Of a stretch of DNA of 64,000 bases, positions 20,220 through 27,711 are shown piece by piece (position 1 is the stretch's first letter; the number at the start of each line of letters is the position of its first letter). A model generated the notes under the pieces. The model saw only the letters and a program-made list of their open reading frames with translations, had not been told where the DNA came from and did not search any database. The stretch is from NCBI RefSeq assembly GCF_014269285.1, contig NZ_JACOAF010000021.1, positions 173,719 through 237,718 on the forward strand, in the 5' to 3' direction. The stretch comes from Rufibacter sediminis (GTDB lineage Bacteria > Bacteroidota > Bacteroidia > Cytophagales > Hymenobacteraceae). A program made the translations under genes and the position numbers.

Positions 20220-21212
20220 TTACGCTTTCACTTCGTTTACTAAGGTTTGACCCTGCTCAAAATCGGTGATGTTCTGCAGCGTAACCTGGGCGATGCCGTG
20301 CAGGGCTTCGGAGGTGAAGAAGGCCTGGTGCCCGGTGATGAGCACGTTGTTGAAAGAAAGCAAGCGCATGAACACATCGTCCTGAATTACTTTCCCGGAC
20401 TGATCCTCGAAAAAGAGGTTTCCCTCCTCTTCGTACACGTCTATGCCCAAGTATTTGATTTTTTCGGTTTTAAGGCCCCTGATCACCGCTTGGGTATCGA
20501 TCAGGCCGCCCCGACTGGTGTTAATGAGCATGACGCCCTTTTTCATTTGCGCAATGGAAGCATCATTGATGAGGTGGTACGTCTGTGGGGTGAGCGGGCA
20601 GTGCAGGGAGACAATATCGGCCTCGGCAAACACCTGGTCCAGCGAAACCACCTCCAGACCAATTTCTTCGGCCTCGGGGCACGACTGAACATCATAACCT
20701 AGCACCCGGCACCCAAACCCTTTCAGAATGCGGGCCGTGACTAAGCCTATTTTCCCCAAGCCAATGAGCCCGACTGTTTTCCCGTGCAAGTCAAACCCCA
20801 TCAATCCGTTCAGGGCAAAATTGCCTTCCCGCACGCGGTTGTAAGCACGGTGGGTGTTGCGGTTGAGCGTTAAAATCAAAGCCACCGTATGCTCGGCCAC
20901 CGCATAGGGCGAATAGGCTGGCACCCGTACCACCTGCACGCCTAACTGCGCCGCCTCCGGAAGATCCACGTTGTTGTAGCCGGCACAGCGTAGGGCCAGC
21001 AATTTGGTACCGTTCTCGGCTAATTGGCGCAGCACCGGCGCATTCACCGTATCATTGACAAACACGCACACCACGGTAGCCCCCTTGGCCAACACGCAGG
21101 TGTTTTCGTTCAGGGGCACCTCCAGGAACTCCAGCTGATGTCCGTGTGCCTGGTTGGCTTCGGTAAAGAATTGCTTGTCGTAGGCTTTGGTGTTGAAAAA
21201 AGTTACTTTCAT
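20220..21212 (-). CDS. ldhA: D-lactate dehydrogenase (2-hydroxyacid dehydrogenase, LdhA-like)
   Basis: NAD-dependent D-2-hydroxyacid dehydrogenase, 330 residues, start MKVTFFNTKAYDKQFF as in E. coli LdhA. Visible: ALRCAGYNNVDLP, the Rossmann motif GLIGLGKIG, NTSRGGLIDT, DVYEEEGNLFFED and the catalytic histidine in LITGHQAFFT. It interconverts pyruvate and D-lactate. Next to the lactate permease on the same strand. Confidence 0.88.
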   Translation of the reverse strand: MKVTFFNTKAYDKQFFTEANQAHGHQLEFLEVPLNENTCVLAKGATVVCVFVNDTVNAPVLRQLAENGTKLLALRCAGYNNVDLPEAAQLGVQVVRVPAYSPYAVAEHTVALILTLNRNTHRAYNRVREGNFALNGLMGFDLHGKTVGLIGLGKIGLVTARILKGFGCRVLGYDVQSCPEAEEIGLEVVSLDQVFAEADIVSLHCPLTPQTYHLINDASIAQMKKGVMLINTSRGGLIDTQAVIRGLKTEKIKYLGIDVYEEEGNLFFEDQSGKVIQDDVFMRLLSFNNVLITGHQAFFTSEALHGIAQVTLQNITDFEQGQTLVNEVKA

Positions 21213-21368
21213 GGTAGGATGCTTTGTTTACAGAGGGCAAGTTAGAACCCGCTGCCCGAGGAGAAAATGATTTTTGCTTTTTCTACCGATGATAAAAACG
21301 GAAGGTTTCTCAATTTCTTTGAGGATGAAGCAACCTGCATGGAAAAGCACCAATGGTAGAAAGGCGCT

Positions 21369-21403
21369 GTTTTGAGGCTCTTTTTTGGAAACAAGGCCTT
21401 AAA
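21369..21403. repeat. PAL38 copy 7
   Basis: TGTTTTGAGGCTC / AAGGCCTTAAA around TTTTTTGGAAAC, in a divergent promoter gap, so it cannot be a simple 3' terminator of either flanking gene. Confidence 0.65.
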
Positions 21404-21558
21404 TGGAAAGCCTTTGCCCTATCAAGAAGGTTGCCATTGAGTTTTGAGTTTATTTCCTGAGTAGATCTTCTCGTGCATTCTTCTGACTGAGCCTTGGTAG
21501 AAGTACTTTAGCACTTGGATGGGTTTAAGGAAGCGAGCGGAAAGGCACCTGCGTCTGC

Positions 21559-21582
21559 CTTGTTGGTGAGAACACCAACAAG
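21559..21582. repeat. 24-bp perfect hairpin, copy 1
   Basis: CTTGTTGGTG, loop AGAA, CACCAACAAG: a 10-bp perfect stem with a 4-nt loop. Nearly the same 24 bp recur at 37306-37329, with a compensated outer base pair (C-G versus G-C). Confidence 0.75.
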
Positions 21583-21589
21583 GGCGGCT

Positions 21590-21650
21590 GGGCTGTAGCT
21601 GTTTGGGCTGTAGCTGTTTGGGCTGGAGCTGTTTTGGCTTGGATCTGTTT
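21590..21650. repeat. Tandem repeat, unit about 15 bp, about 4 copies
   Basis: Unit GGGCTGTAGCTGTTT: two exact copies (21590-21604, 21605-21619), one with one change (21620-21634) and a degenerate fourth. G/T-biased on the + strand, about 145 bp upstream of the GH43 start. The copy number could vary between strains. Confidence 0.75.
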
Positions 21651-21794
21651 GGGGTTGGCTCTAATTGAGGTTGATTCTAATGGGCTTTGGCTTGGCTAGA
21701 CAAGAACATCATCTACTCTTCTTTCCGCTTCATCCTTTTCCAGACATTCATTCTTTTCGTTATTTTTAAGGAAATCCAACTAACCCCAGCCGTT

Positions 21795-22949
21795 ATGATG
21801 TGGAGAAAAAGTTATCTGGTTTTGTCTTTTGGGTTGGCGATTACCAGTTGTCGGCCTGCTGCTCAGACGGAGGCACCCGCACAAGCCGAGGTTAAGGCTG
21901 CCGGGGTGTACCAGAACCCATTGAAAGTGCAGTTCGGCGATCCGTATGTGTTGTACGATGCGCCTCGGCAGATGTATTATATGTACGGTACCGGCGGCGG
22001 GGCCAAGGAAGGCTTTAGCACCTATTCCTCCCGCGATCTGGTGAACTGGAAAAACGAAGGCCAGGTCTTCTACGGCAACACGCCCGGCTCCTGGGACGTG
22101 AAGAACTTCTGGGCTCCCGAGGTGTACCGCGTCAAAGATAAATACTACATGTTCTATTCCGCCGACTGGCGCCACAACCCGGGGAACGAGGAAGAGAACT
22201 TCCGGATTGGAGTGGCGGTGGCCGATCAACCCACCGGCCCGTTCAAAAACCTCTCCGACAAGCCCATCTTTGATCCGGGGTACCCCATCATTGATGCCAA
22301 CGTGTACTTTGAACCCAACGGCAAAATGTACCTGTACTATTCCCGCTGCGCCTATGAGCACCCCGTGGAAAGCGAAGTGGCCGATTGGGCGAAGCAACAG
22401 GGCTTGTTTAAGGAAATTGAGGAAAGCTGGGTTTACGGCGTGGAACTGAAGCCCGATTTCAGCGGGGTGATTGGCGAGCCGGTGTTGCTGCTCCGCCCTC
22501 CGGTAAAGATGAACGATGCCCAGGCTGAGTGGGAAAGCCGCTCCGTGACCTCAAAAGAAGTGAACCGCCGCTGGACCGAGGGCTCCTACACCTTCAAGCA
22601 CGGCAACACCTATTACATGATGTACTCGGCCAATTACTTCGGGGGTAAGAACTACGCCGTGGGGTACGCCACCGCCCAACACCCGCTGGGCCCTTACACC
22701 AAGGCGGCCAATAACCCAGTACTGCAAAAGAACACCGAGCAGGGCGGCGAAGTCACCGGCACGGGCCATAACAGCATCGCCACCTCCCCTGACGGAAAGC
22801 AGCTCTTCTGCGTGTACCACGGCCGCACCACCGCCTCCGGCGATGAGCGTGTCGTCTTCATTGATCCCATGAAAATACAGCCCGATGGCCGCCTGGTGGT
22901 GGAGGGCCCCAGCACCACACCCAAGCCGCTGCCTTTAGCTAGGAAGTGA
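21795..22949 (+). CDS. Glycoside hydrolase family 43 lipoprotein
   Basis: 384 residues from ATG 21795 (MMWRKSYLVLSFGLAITSCRP), a lipoprotein signal with C19 in ITSC; the longer in-frame start at 21687 has no signal logic. Five-bladed beta-propeller of GH43: candidate base D49 (FGDPYVLYD), pKa modulator D167 (IIDANVYFEPNGK) and acid E262 (RWTEGSYTFKHG). Such enzymes cleave arabinose or xylose side chains from plant polysaccharides. It stands alone rather than in a SusCD locus; substrate unknown. Confidence 0.88.
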   Translation: MMWRKSYLVLSFGLAITSCRPAAQTEAPAQAEVKAAGVYQNPLKVQFGDPYVLYDAPRQMYYMYGTGGGAKEGFSTYSSRDLVNWKNEGQVFYGNTPGSWDVKNFWAPEVYRVKDKYYMFYSADWRHNPGNEEENFRIGVAVADQPTGPFKNLSDKPIFDPGYPIIDANVYFEPNGKMYLYYSRCAYEHPVESEVADWAKQQGLFKEIEESWVYGVELKPDFSGVIGEPVLLLRPPVKMNDAQAEWESRSVTSKEVNRRWTEGSYTFKHGNTYYMMYSANYFGGKNYAVGYATAQHPLGPYTKAANNPVLQKNTEQGGEVTGTGHNSIATSPDGKQLFCVYHGRTTASGDERVVFIDPMKIQPDGRLVVEGPSTTPKPLPLARK

Positions 22950-23088
22950 TTTGGTTTGGTATTCCGAGGAGAAAACCATGTATCTATATTCGCTGGCATT
23001 AAAATAAAATGGGCCGTTTAAGGGCTTGTGGAGCTTTAAAGAAGGTTTGTAAAAGTTTCTGGTTAACATAGTTCACCTTAAGTATAAA

Positions 23089-23106
23089 TCCCCGTATAGG
23101 ATTGTC
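23089..23106 (+). promoter_or_regulatory. Conserved leader motif of first cold-shock gene
   Basis: TCCCCGTATAGGATTGTC. Together with an upstream CTGGTT at identical distance (27 nt between CTGGTT and CCGTA) and a downstream ATAACAACNATATGAA around the start, it is shared with the leader of the second cold-shock gene (23735-23751), while the flanks diverge. Likely a 5' UTR control element, as known for csp mRNAs in other bacteria. Confidence 0.55.
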
Positions 23107-23129
23107 GAATAGGTATTTATAACAACCAT

Positions 23130-23321
23130 ATGAACCACGGAACGGTAAAATTCTACAACTCAGACAAGGGCTTCGGCTTTATCAAAGACACCCACTCCAA
23201 CAAGGAGTACTTTGTGCACGTGTCTGGCCTCATTGACCAAATCAGCGAGGACGATGAAGTGGTGTATGATCTTCAGGAAAGCCGCAAAGGCCTGAATGCA
23301 ACCAACGTGAAACTCGCCTAA
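23130..23321 (+). CDS. Cold-shock protein (CspA family)
   Basis: 63-residue OB-fold RNA/DNA chaperone with RNP1 (KGFGFI) and RNP2 (YFVHVS). 52 of 63 residues match the neighbouring paralogue at 23774, but codon choice differs: this copy uses more G/C-ending codons. Its leader carries a motif shared with the paralogue. Probably cold or growth-phase regulated. Confidence 0.95.
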   Translation: MNHGTVKFYNSDKGFGFIKDTHSNKEYFVHVSGLIDQISEDDEVVYDLQESRKGLNATNVKLA

Positions 23322-23479
23322 GCATTTATCAAAAAGCGTATTACAGAGCTTAGAGCCTCTTTCCCGAAATGAGACCGGAATCGATCCGGCAGGACCTGCG
23401 CCTGGGGTGAGCGGCTGCTGGGTATATGGGCTTGTACCTGATGGAATAGGAAGATGGAAAAGGCAAATCGCACCTTCTA

Positions 23480-23515
23480 CTTTAGACCTGATTTTCAGAA
23501 ATAAGGCCCGAAACA
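23480..23515. repeat. PAL38 copy 8
   Basis: CTTTAGACCTGA / AAGGCCCGAAACA around TTTTCAGAAA, between the two cold-shock genes; a weaker look-alike sits at 23348-23380. Confidence 0.6.
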
Positions 23516-23734
23516 GCCTAACCTTCAGGAGACCTTAATTTGTCAGCACTGCTTAGATGGAGATGAAACTGGGGACTAAGCCCAGCCACTGTCCTTTTAA
23601 TGGACGGAGAAGATCATGCAGGTGTAGTTCTTCAGGTTCAATCCAGAAAAAGTTTGAGAAAATATCAGCATTGGTTGGCTTTAAACCACCTTTCTGAAAG
23701 TATCTGGTTTATCTTTCGGCCATTCTGAACGATT

Positions 23735-23751
23735 CTCCGTACAGGAGTGTC
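23735..23751 (+). promoter_or_regulatory. Conserved leader motif of second cold-shock gene
   Basis: CTCCGTACAGGAGTGTC, matching 23089-23106 of the first gene. A TATCTTTC (23710-23717), one base off TAnnTTTG, lies upstream and would put the transcript start near 23725, giving a leader of about 50 nt that includes the motif. Confidence 0.5.
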
Positions 23752-23773
23752 ATTACAGTATAATAACAACAAT

Positions 23774-23965
23774 ATGAATCAAGGAACAGTAAAATTCTTT
23801 AATGATGATAAAGGCTTCGGCTTCATTAAAGACAGCAATTCAAATCAAGAGTACTTCGTGCACGTGTCTGGTTTGATCGATGAAATCAGAGAAAACGACG
23901 AGGTAGTCTATGAACTTCAAGAAGGAAGAAAAGGACTAAACGCCACGAACGTAAAACTGGCGTAG
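23774..23965 (+). CDS. Cold-shock protein (CspA family), second copy
   Basis: 63 residues from ATG 23774 (MNQGTVKFFNDDKGFGFIKD); an in-frame ATG at 23747 would extend into the leader with low-complexity residues and is not used in the paralogue. RNP1 and RNP2 intact. This copy is more A/T-rich in codon use than the first, suggesting an older duplication or separate acquisition. A strong terminator follows 28 bp after the stop. Confidence 0.95.
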   Translation: MNQGTVKFFNDDKGFGFIKDSNSNQEYFVHVSGLIDEIRENDEVVYELQEGRKGLNATNVKLA

Positions 23966-23992
23966 TCTTTCGCTATAAAGACCTATTGCTGA

Positions 23993-24023
23993 AAAGCCTC
24001 TCCCGAAAGGAGAGGCTTTTTTT
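23993..24023 (+). terminator. Rho-independent terminator of second cold-shock gene
   Basis: Stem AAAGCCTCTCC / GGAGAGGCTTT with loop CGAAA, followed by a T-run. Textbook intrinsic terminator. Confidence 0.9.
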
Positions 24024-24209
24024 GTGCTTCAAGAAACAGAAAAGCTAGTTTTGGTCTCTTTGCGCCAAAACAGCACATAAACGGCTGACGCGTTATCTGA
24101 GGTTTTCACCAATATTGCCGAAGAGGTTTCAATGCAGCTTCCCTTATTATCCCCGGCAACTTATTCTAGGGTAAAAGGCCATTTTGAAAGTAGGAGGCTA
24201 ACCCGCAGT

Positions 24210-24365
24210 TTAGACCAAACCGTCTACTTCCTCGTCCTTCTCCTTCTCTGATGTAGTACGTTTCGCATTTTTTTCAGCAGCCTTTAAGCGCTCCTGGTTT
24301 TCTTTTCTTTCCTTAAATTCTTTTTGGCGCTGCTTTCTTTGTTGGTCTGCTGATCTGGTGCTCAT
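24210..24365 (-). CDS. Highly charged 51-aa small protein
   Basis: Starts at ATG 24365: MSTRSADQQRKQRQKEFKER, followed by KENQERLKAAEKNAKR and ending EEVDGLV; stop TAA at 24210. The body is a predicted single basic helix (Lys/Arg/Gln/Glu, few hydrophobics) with a short acidic tail. It is the only open frame in this gap and the start is clean. Function unknown; it may bind nucleic acid or ribosomes. Not an obvious member of a named family. Confidence 0.5.
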   Translation of the reverse strand: MSTRSADQQRKQRQKEFKERKENQERLKAAEKNAKRTTSEKEKDEEVDGLV

Positions 24366-24559
24366 AGCCTACGTTAATTTTAGGTTTAGCTAATAACTAG
24401 ATGAATTTAGTATACTCTAACTTAAAGAAGAAGATCAAAAATTTTTAATTTAAATCTTTCGTGTAAAAGCCCTTCCTAAGAAATGGGAATCTTTCATAAG
24501 CACCCATGAAACGAAGGATATTTGCAGGTTCTTCCAAATGAACCATGCAGAACTTGCCT

Positions 24560-24594
24560 GTTTTAGCTCATTCACCGGAAAAGAGGCTTAAAAC
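24560..24594. repeat. PAL38 copy 9
   Basis: GTTTTAGCTCA / GAGGCTTAAAACG with a less regular centre (TTCACCGGAAAA), in the AT-rich gap before the hsdM remnant. Confidence 0.65.
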
Positions 24595-24713
24595 GCTTGA
24601 ATTAAAAACTCCAATTTTTAAATACTGCAGTTAATATTTAATTATAAATAAAACTTCTATATCTTCGGATTTTCCAATACACCAACCCACACCACCACCA
24701 TTTATCACCCCTA

Positions 24714-24815
24714 ATGGCCAAAATGAAAACTTCGGCACCCGCTGCCAAAGGCGATATAGATTTTGAGAAAGAACTCTGGGACGTAGCCAATGAGCTGCGC
24801 GGCGCAAAATACTAA
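24714..24815 (+). pseudogene. hsdM: N-terminal remnant of a type I restriction methylase (HsdM)
   Basis: 33 codons: MAKMKTSAPAAKGDIDFEKE then LWDVANELRGAKY and a stop. The DFEKELWxxANELRGA motif is the start of HsdM N-terminal domains, where it normally continues toward YKxYVLxLIFLKY; here it stops after GAKY. No further HsdM, HsdS or HsdR coding follows. It appears to be a scar of a lost type I restriction-modification locus, in an AT-rich segment. Confidence 0.55.
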
Positions 24816-24903
24816 AGTCCAACAAAAAAAGAATCGATTATCTATACGTTAGTCCCTGTTTATAAAAAATTAAATTATTAGAGTAAACGAATACAAAAGC
24901 ATT

Positions 24904-26859
24904 ATGAAGCGCCTGTACAAAATTATATTCCTATTTCTTTTGGTTGGAAGTAGTTTGGAGACTTATGCTCAAAATTGGACTTGGGTAGTAAACGCCAAAG
25001 GAAATCATCAATATTCAGATGCCGACCGTAAAATTGTAACAGACCATGCTGGTAATGCTTATATAGCAGGTTATTACACAGAGACTTTTACCTTAGGCCA
25101 ATTTTCCCTTGTCAACACTTCTTCTTACTACAGTAAAATATATCTGGCAAAATTGGATCCAGCAGGTAATGTAAAATGGGTTCATGATTTAGAAACCAAT
25201 GATTCTTACGCAGAAGGTATTGCTATCACCTTAGATGAAACCGGAAATTTTTATCTTACCGGTACTAAAGATGGTTCAATTTTCGTGTCTAAATATGACA
25301 CTTTAGGCAACCTGATCTGGTCAAATAACTTCAATAAAGAATTTTATGGATATGGTAAAAGCATTGCACTTGACCAATCCGACAACATCTATGTAATTGG
25401 TGAAACTGGTTGGTCCTCAAAATTCAATAATGGAGTATTTCTATCAAAACTGAATCAAAACGGTGAAACAGAATGGTTGAAAGTATATGAAAGTACATGC
25501 CACAGTAACGGAGCTTCTGGAGGTGATATAGCCGTTGATGCATTTGGAAACAGTTATATCACCGGGCTATACGCCTGTGACAACTTAAGTTTTGATGGGA
25601 TCAAGGTTGCTAATAGCGGAGGTTGGCAGGACAAGACTTTCCTGGCAAAAATTAATACTGATGGTCAAGCCCAGTGGGCTCAAGAGATTCCTAATTTAGT
25701 TAATATAATTCCACAAGTCTCTTTGACCGAAACAAATGAAGTAGTGGTAGCAGGTATAGCAAGTTTCTGCTGTTCACAGGCTACACCACAGATTTTTAAG
25801 TTTTCTGCATTTGGCAATTTGCTCTGGATGAAGCAGGGTAATACTTACCAAGGCATACCTAAAGACATTACCACAGATTATGAGGGAAATATTTATCTGG
25901 GAGGAACTAGCTTTGGTAACTATGGAGGAACCGAAATGGATTTTCACCTTGAAAAATATGGCCCTGATGGAGAGTTGCGCTGGAATAGGGAAGTTAAATT
26001 ACGTGTGAGCGAGTATCTTATGGGTATCAGTTTAGATAACCAAGGTAACCTTTATGCCATTGGAAGTTCTATGGCTGAAGGTTTAGGTGTAATTGGGGTT
26101 GGCTATTCCCAATCTTCCACCACCTTTGTGGCAAAACTGAATACTGGCAGTACAACTAATCAACGTCCTTACAAACCAGAACTATCTTCAATATACACTG
26201 TATGTGTTGGCCAAAAAGTGCCTGAACTTCACGCAACAGGAGAACAAATTTTATGGTATGACTCCCCCACCCTGCAGGTGCCTATTTCCAGGGGAAATAC
26301 TTTTACTCCTGTGCTTTCAAAGACAGACACCTTCTATGTCACCCAAACTATTAGCCAAAGAAGGAGTTGGTCTAAGCCTGTTGTTGTGCAGTTTTCGGCT
26401 TTAGAAAGCTTTTCAATTAAGAAAAGCAATGATACCCTTTTCGCACCCATATCAGAAGACTACACCTATAAATGGTTCCATAACAATTCATTTCTAGAAG
26501 ACAGCACACGATCCTTTATTGTCACAGATACTACCGGTGTTTTCAAAGTAGTTGTTTCAGATACTTATTGTTCCAAAGAGGCACAATTAATAAAAGAGAA
26601 TATAATTGAAAAAAATCAATTACTAGCTTATCCAAATCCTTCTCCGGGTAAGTTAACATTGCAGGTGAAAGTTGATAATCCTAGCGACTTTTCCGTGAAT
26701 GTTTACAGCAGTAATGGACTTCTAATTTTCAGTTATACTATAAAGGATAAAAAAGATTTTAAAAAAGAAATGGACATAAGTCATTTACCTAAGGGCTTGT
26801 ATCTATGTGAACTGACTTATTCCACCGAACGAAAAACTATCAGAGTTTTAAAGGAGTAG
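24904..26859 (+). CDS. SBBP-type beta-propeller protein with T9SS sorting domain
   Basis: 651 residues: signal peptide (MKRLYKIIFLFLLVGSSLETYAQ), then about 380 residues of repeats such as DHAGNAYIAGYYTETFTLG, LDETGNFYLTGTK and DYEGNIYLGGTS, as in SBBP/NHL-like propellers. A bridging Ig-like region follows, then a type A T9SS C-terminal domain (AYPNPSPGKLTLQVKV...SHLPKGLYLCELTYS). Exported across the outer membrane and probably surface-attached. Its codons are markedly AT-rich compared with neighbouring genes, suggesting recent acquisition. Role unknown; perhaps adhesion. Confidence 0.85.
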   Translation: MKRLYKIIFLFLLVGSSLETYAQNWTWVVNAKGNHQYSDADRKIVTDHAGNAYIAGYYTETFTLGQFSLVNTSSYYSKIYLAKLDPAGNVKWVHDLETNDSYAEGIAITLDETGNFYLTGTKDGSIFVSKYDTLGNLIWSNNFNKEFYGYGKSIALDQSDNIYVIGETGWSSKFNNGVFLSKLNQNGETEWLKVYESTCHSNGASGGDIAVDAFGNSYITGLYACDNLSFDGIKVANSGGWQDKTFLAKINTDGQAQWAQEIPNLVNIIPQVSLTETNEVVVAGIASFCCSQATPQIFKFSAFGNLLWMKQGNTYQGIPKDITTDYEGNIYLGGTSFGNYGGTEMDFHLEKYGPDGELRWNREVKLRVSEYLMGISLDNQGNLYAIGSSMAEGLGVIGVGYSQSSTTFVAKLNTGSTTNQRPYKPELSSIYTVCVGQKVPELHATGEQILWYDSPTLQVPISRGNTFTPVLSKTDTFYVTQTISQRRSWSKPVVVQFSALESFSIKKSNDTLFAPISEDYTYKWFHNNSFLEDSTRSFIVTDTTGVFKVVVSDTYCSKEAQLIKENIIEKNQLLAYPNPSPGKLTLQVKVDNPSDFSVNVYSSNGLLIFSYTIKDKKDFKKEMDISHLPKGLYLCELTYSTERKTIRVLKE

Positions 26860-26927
26860 CATATTACTGAGGATAGGAGAACTTCAACCGAAAATTCAAG
26901 GATATACTGAATGTCTGCCTTGAACCT

Positions 26928-27620
26928 TTATATTCCACAATCAATTACATCTTTGTTTATCTCCCGCCATTCACCTGGCTGCAGCTCCCCTACCTCTAGA
27001 TTCACCATCCGTACCCGCACCAACCGCTCTACCTCATATTCCAGTTTGTAGCACATGCGCCGGATCTGCCGGTTGAGTCCCTGAGTGAGCACAATGGAAA
27101 ACGTCTTCTCTCCTGTTTGCTGCACCTGGGCAGGCCGGGTTTTCTGGCCCATGATCACCACCCCGGATGCTAGTTGCTGCAGCGCTTCGGGTGTTAAAGG
27201 CTTGTCTACCGTCACCAGGTATTCCTTATCCTGGTGGCTTTCAGCATTAGCTATGCGGTTGTAGAGGGCACCGTCGTTGGTGAGCAGCATCAGCCCTTCC
27301 GATTCCTTGTCCAGCCGCCCTACCGGGAACACCCGGACGTTCAGGTTCAGGGCCTGTGCCAGATTGTTCTCAATAGCGGGGTTGAGGGTAGATTCTATGC
27401 CGCGGGGTTTGTAGTAGGCCAGGTACGTAAATTGCTGGGGTGCTTTGAGTAGCTGTCCGTCTAGCTGCACCTCGTCTTGCGGGAGGAGGGTTTGCTGCAA
27501 CTGGCCCTTCTGTCCGTTCACCAGCACCCGCCCTGAGACAATGCAATGCACGGCTTCTTTGTTGGAGAGGCGGGCTTTCTGCACCACAAAATACTGCAAG
27601 TTGGAAGTAAGCACCTTCAT
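26928..27620 (-). CDS. rluF: 23S rRNA pseudouridine synthase RluF-like
   Basis: RsuA-family pseudouridine synthase, 230 residues: N-terminal S4 RNA-binding domain (ARLSNKEAVHCIVSGRVLVNG), catalytic aspartate in VGRLDKESEGLMLLTND, and GLNRQIRRMCYKLEYEVERLVRVRMVN. Closest in pattern to RluF, which modifies U2604 of 23S rRNA; the exact site is inferred. Starts at ATG 27620. Confidence 0.85.
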   Translation of the reverse strand: MKVLTSNLQYFVVQKARLSNKEAVHCIVSGRVLVNGQKGQLQQTLLPQDEVQLDGQLLKAPQQFTYLAYYKPRGIESTLNPAIENNLAQALNLNVRVFPVGRLDKESEGLMLLTNDGALYNRIANAESHQDKEYLVTVDKPLTPEALQQLASGVVIMGQKTRPAQVQQTGEKTFSIVLTQGLNRQIRRMCYKLEYEVERLVRVRMVNLEVGELQPGEWREINKDVIDCGI

Positions 27621-27638
27621 ACAGAGCTGTAAAGAAAG

Positions 27639-27677
27639 AAGTCAGAGCTAAGGAAGCATCTTCCTTAGCTCTGACTT
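27639..27677 (-). terminator. Perfect 18-bp inverted repeat, probable terminator
   Basis: AAGTCAGAGCTAAGGAAG, loop CAT, then its exact complement. It lies between the 3' end of the alanine symporter gene and the start of rluF, both on the minus strand. The minus-strand sequence after the stem is CTTTCTTT, only moderately T-rich. Could also be cleaved as an RNA processing stem between two cotranscribed genes. Confidence 0.6.
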
Positions 27678-27711
27678 GATAAGATTAAAAATAATCAGTT
27701 GAACTGCTGTC

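Larger units (their letters stand above)
21213..21794. other. Divergent intergenic region with repeats
   Basis: 582 bp between ldhA and the GH43 gene, holding PAL38 copy 7, a 24-bp perfect hairpin and a G/T-rich tandem array (separate entries). Promoters for both genes must lie here but I cannot pinpoint them. Confidence 0.6.

Noticed and set aside
21687..21794. Longer start of the GH43 gene
   Set aside because: Lacks signal features; the lipoprotein signal begins at 21795.
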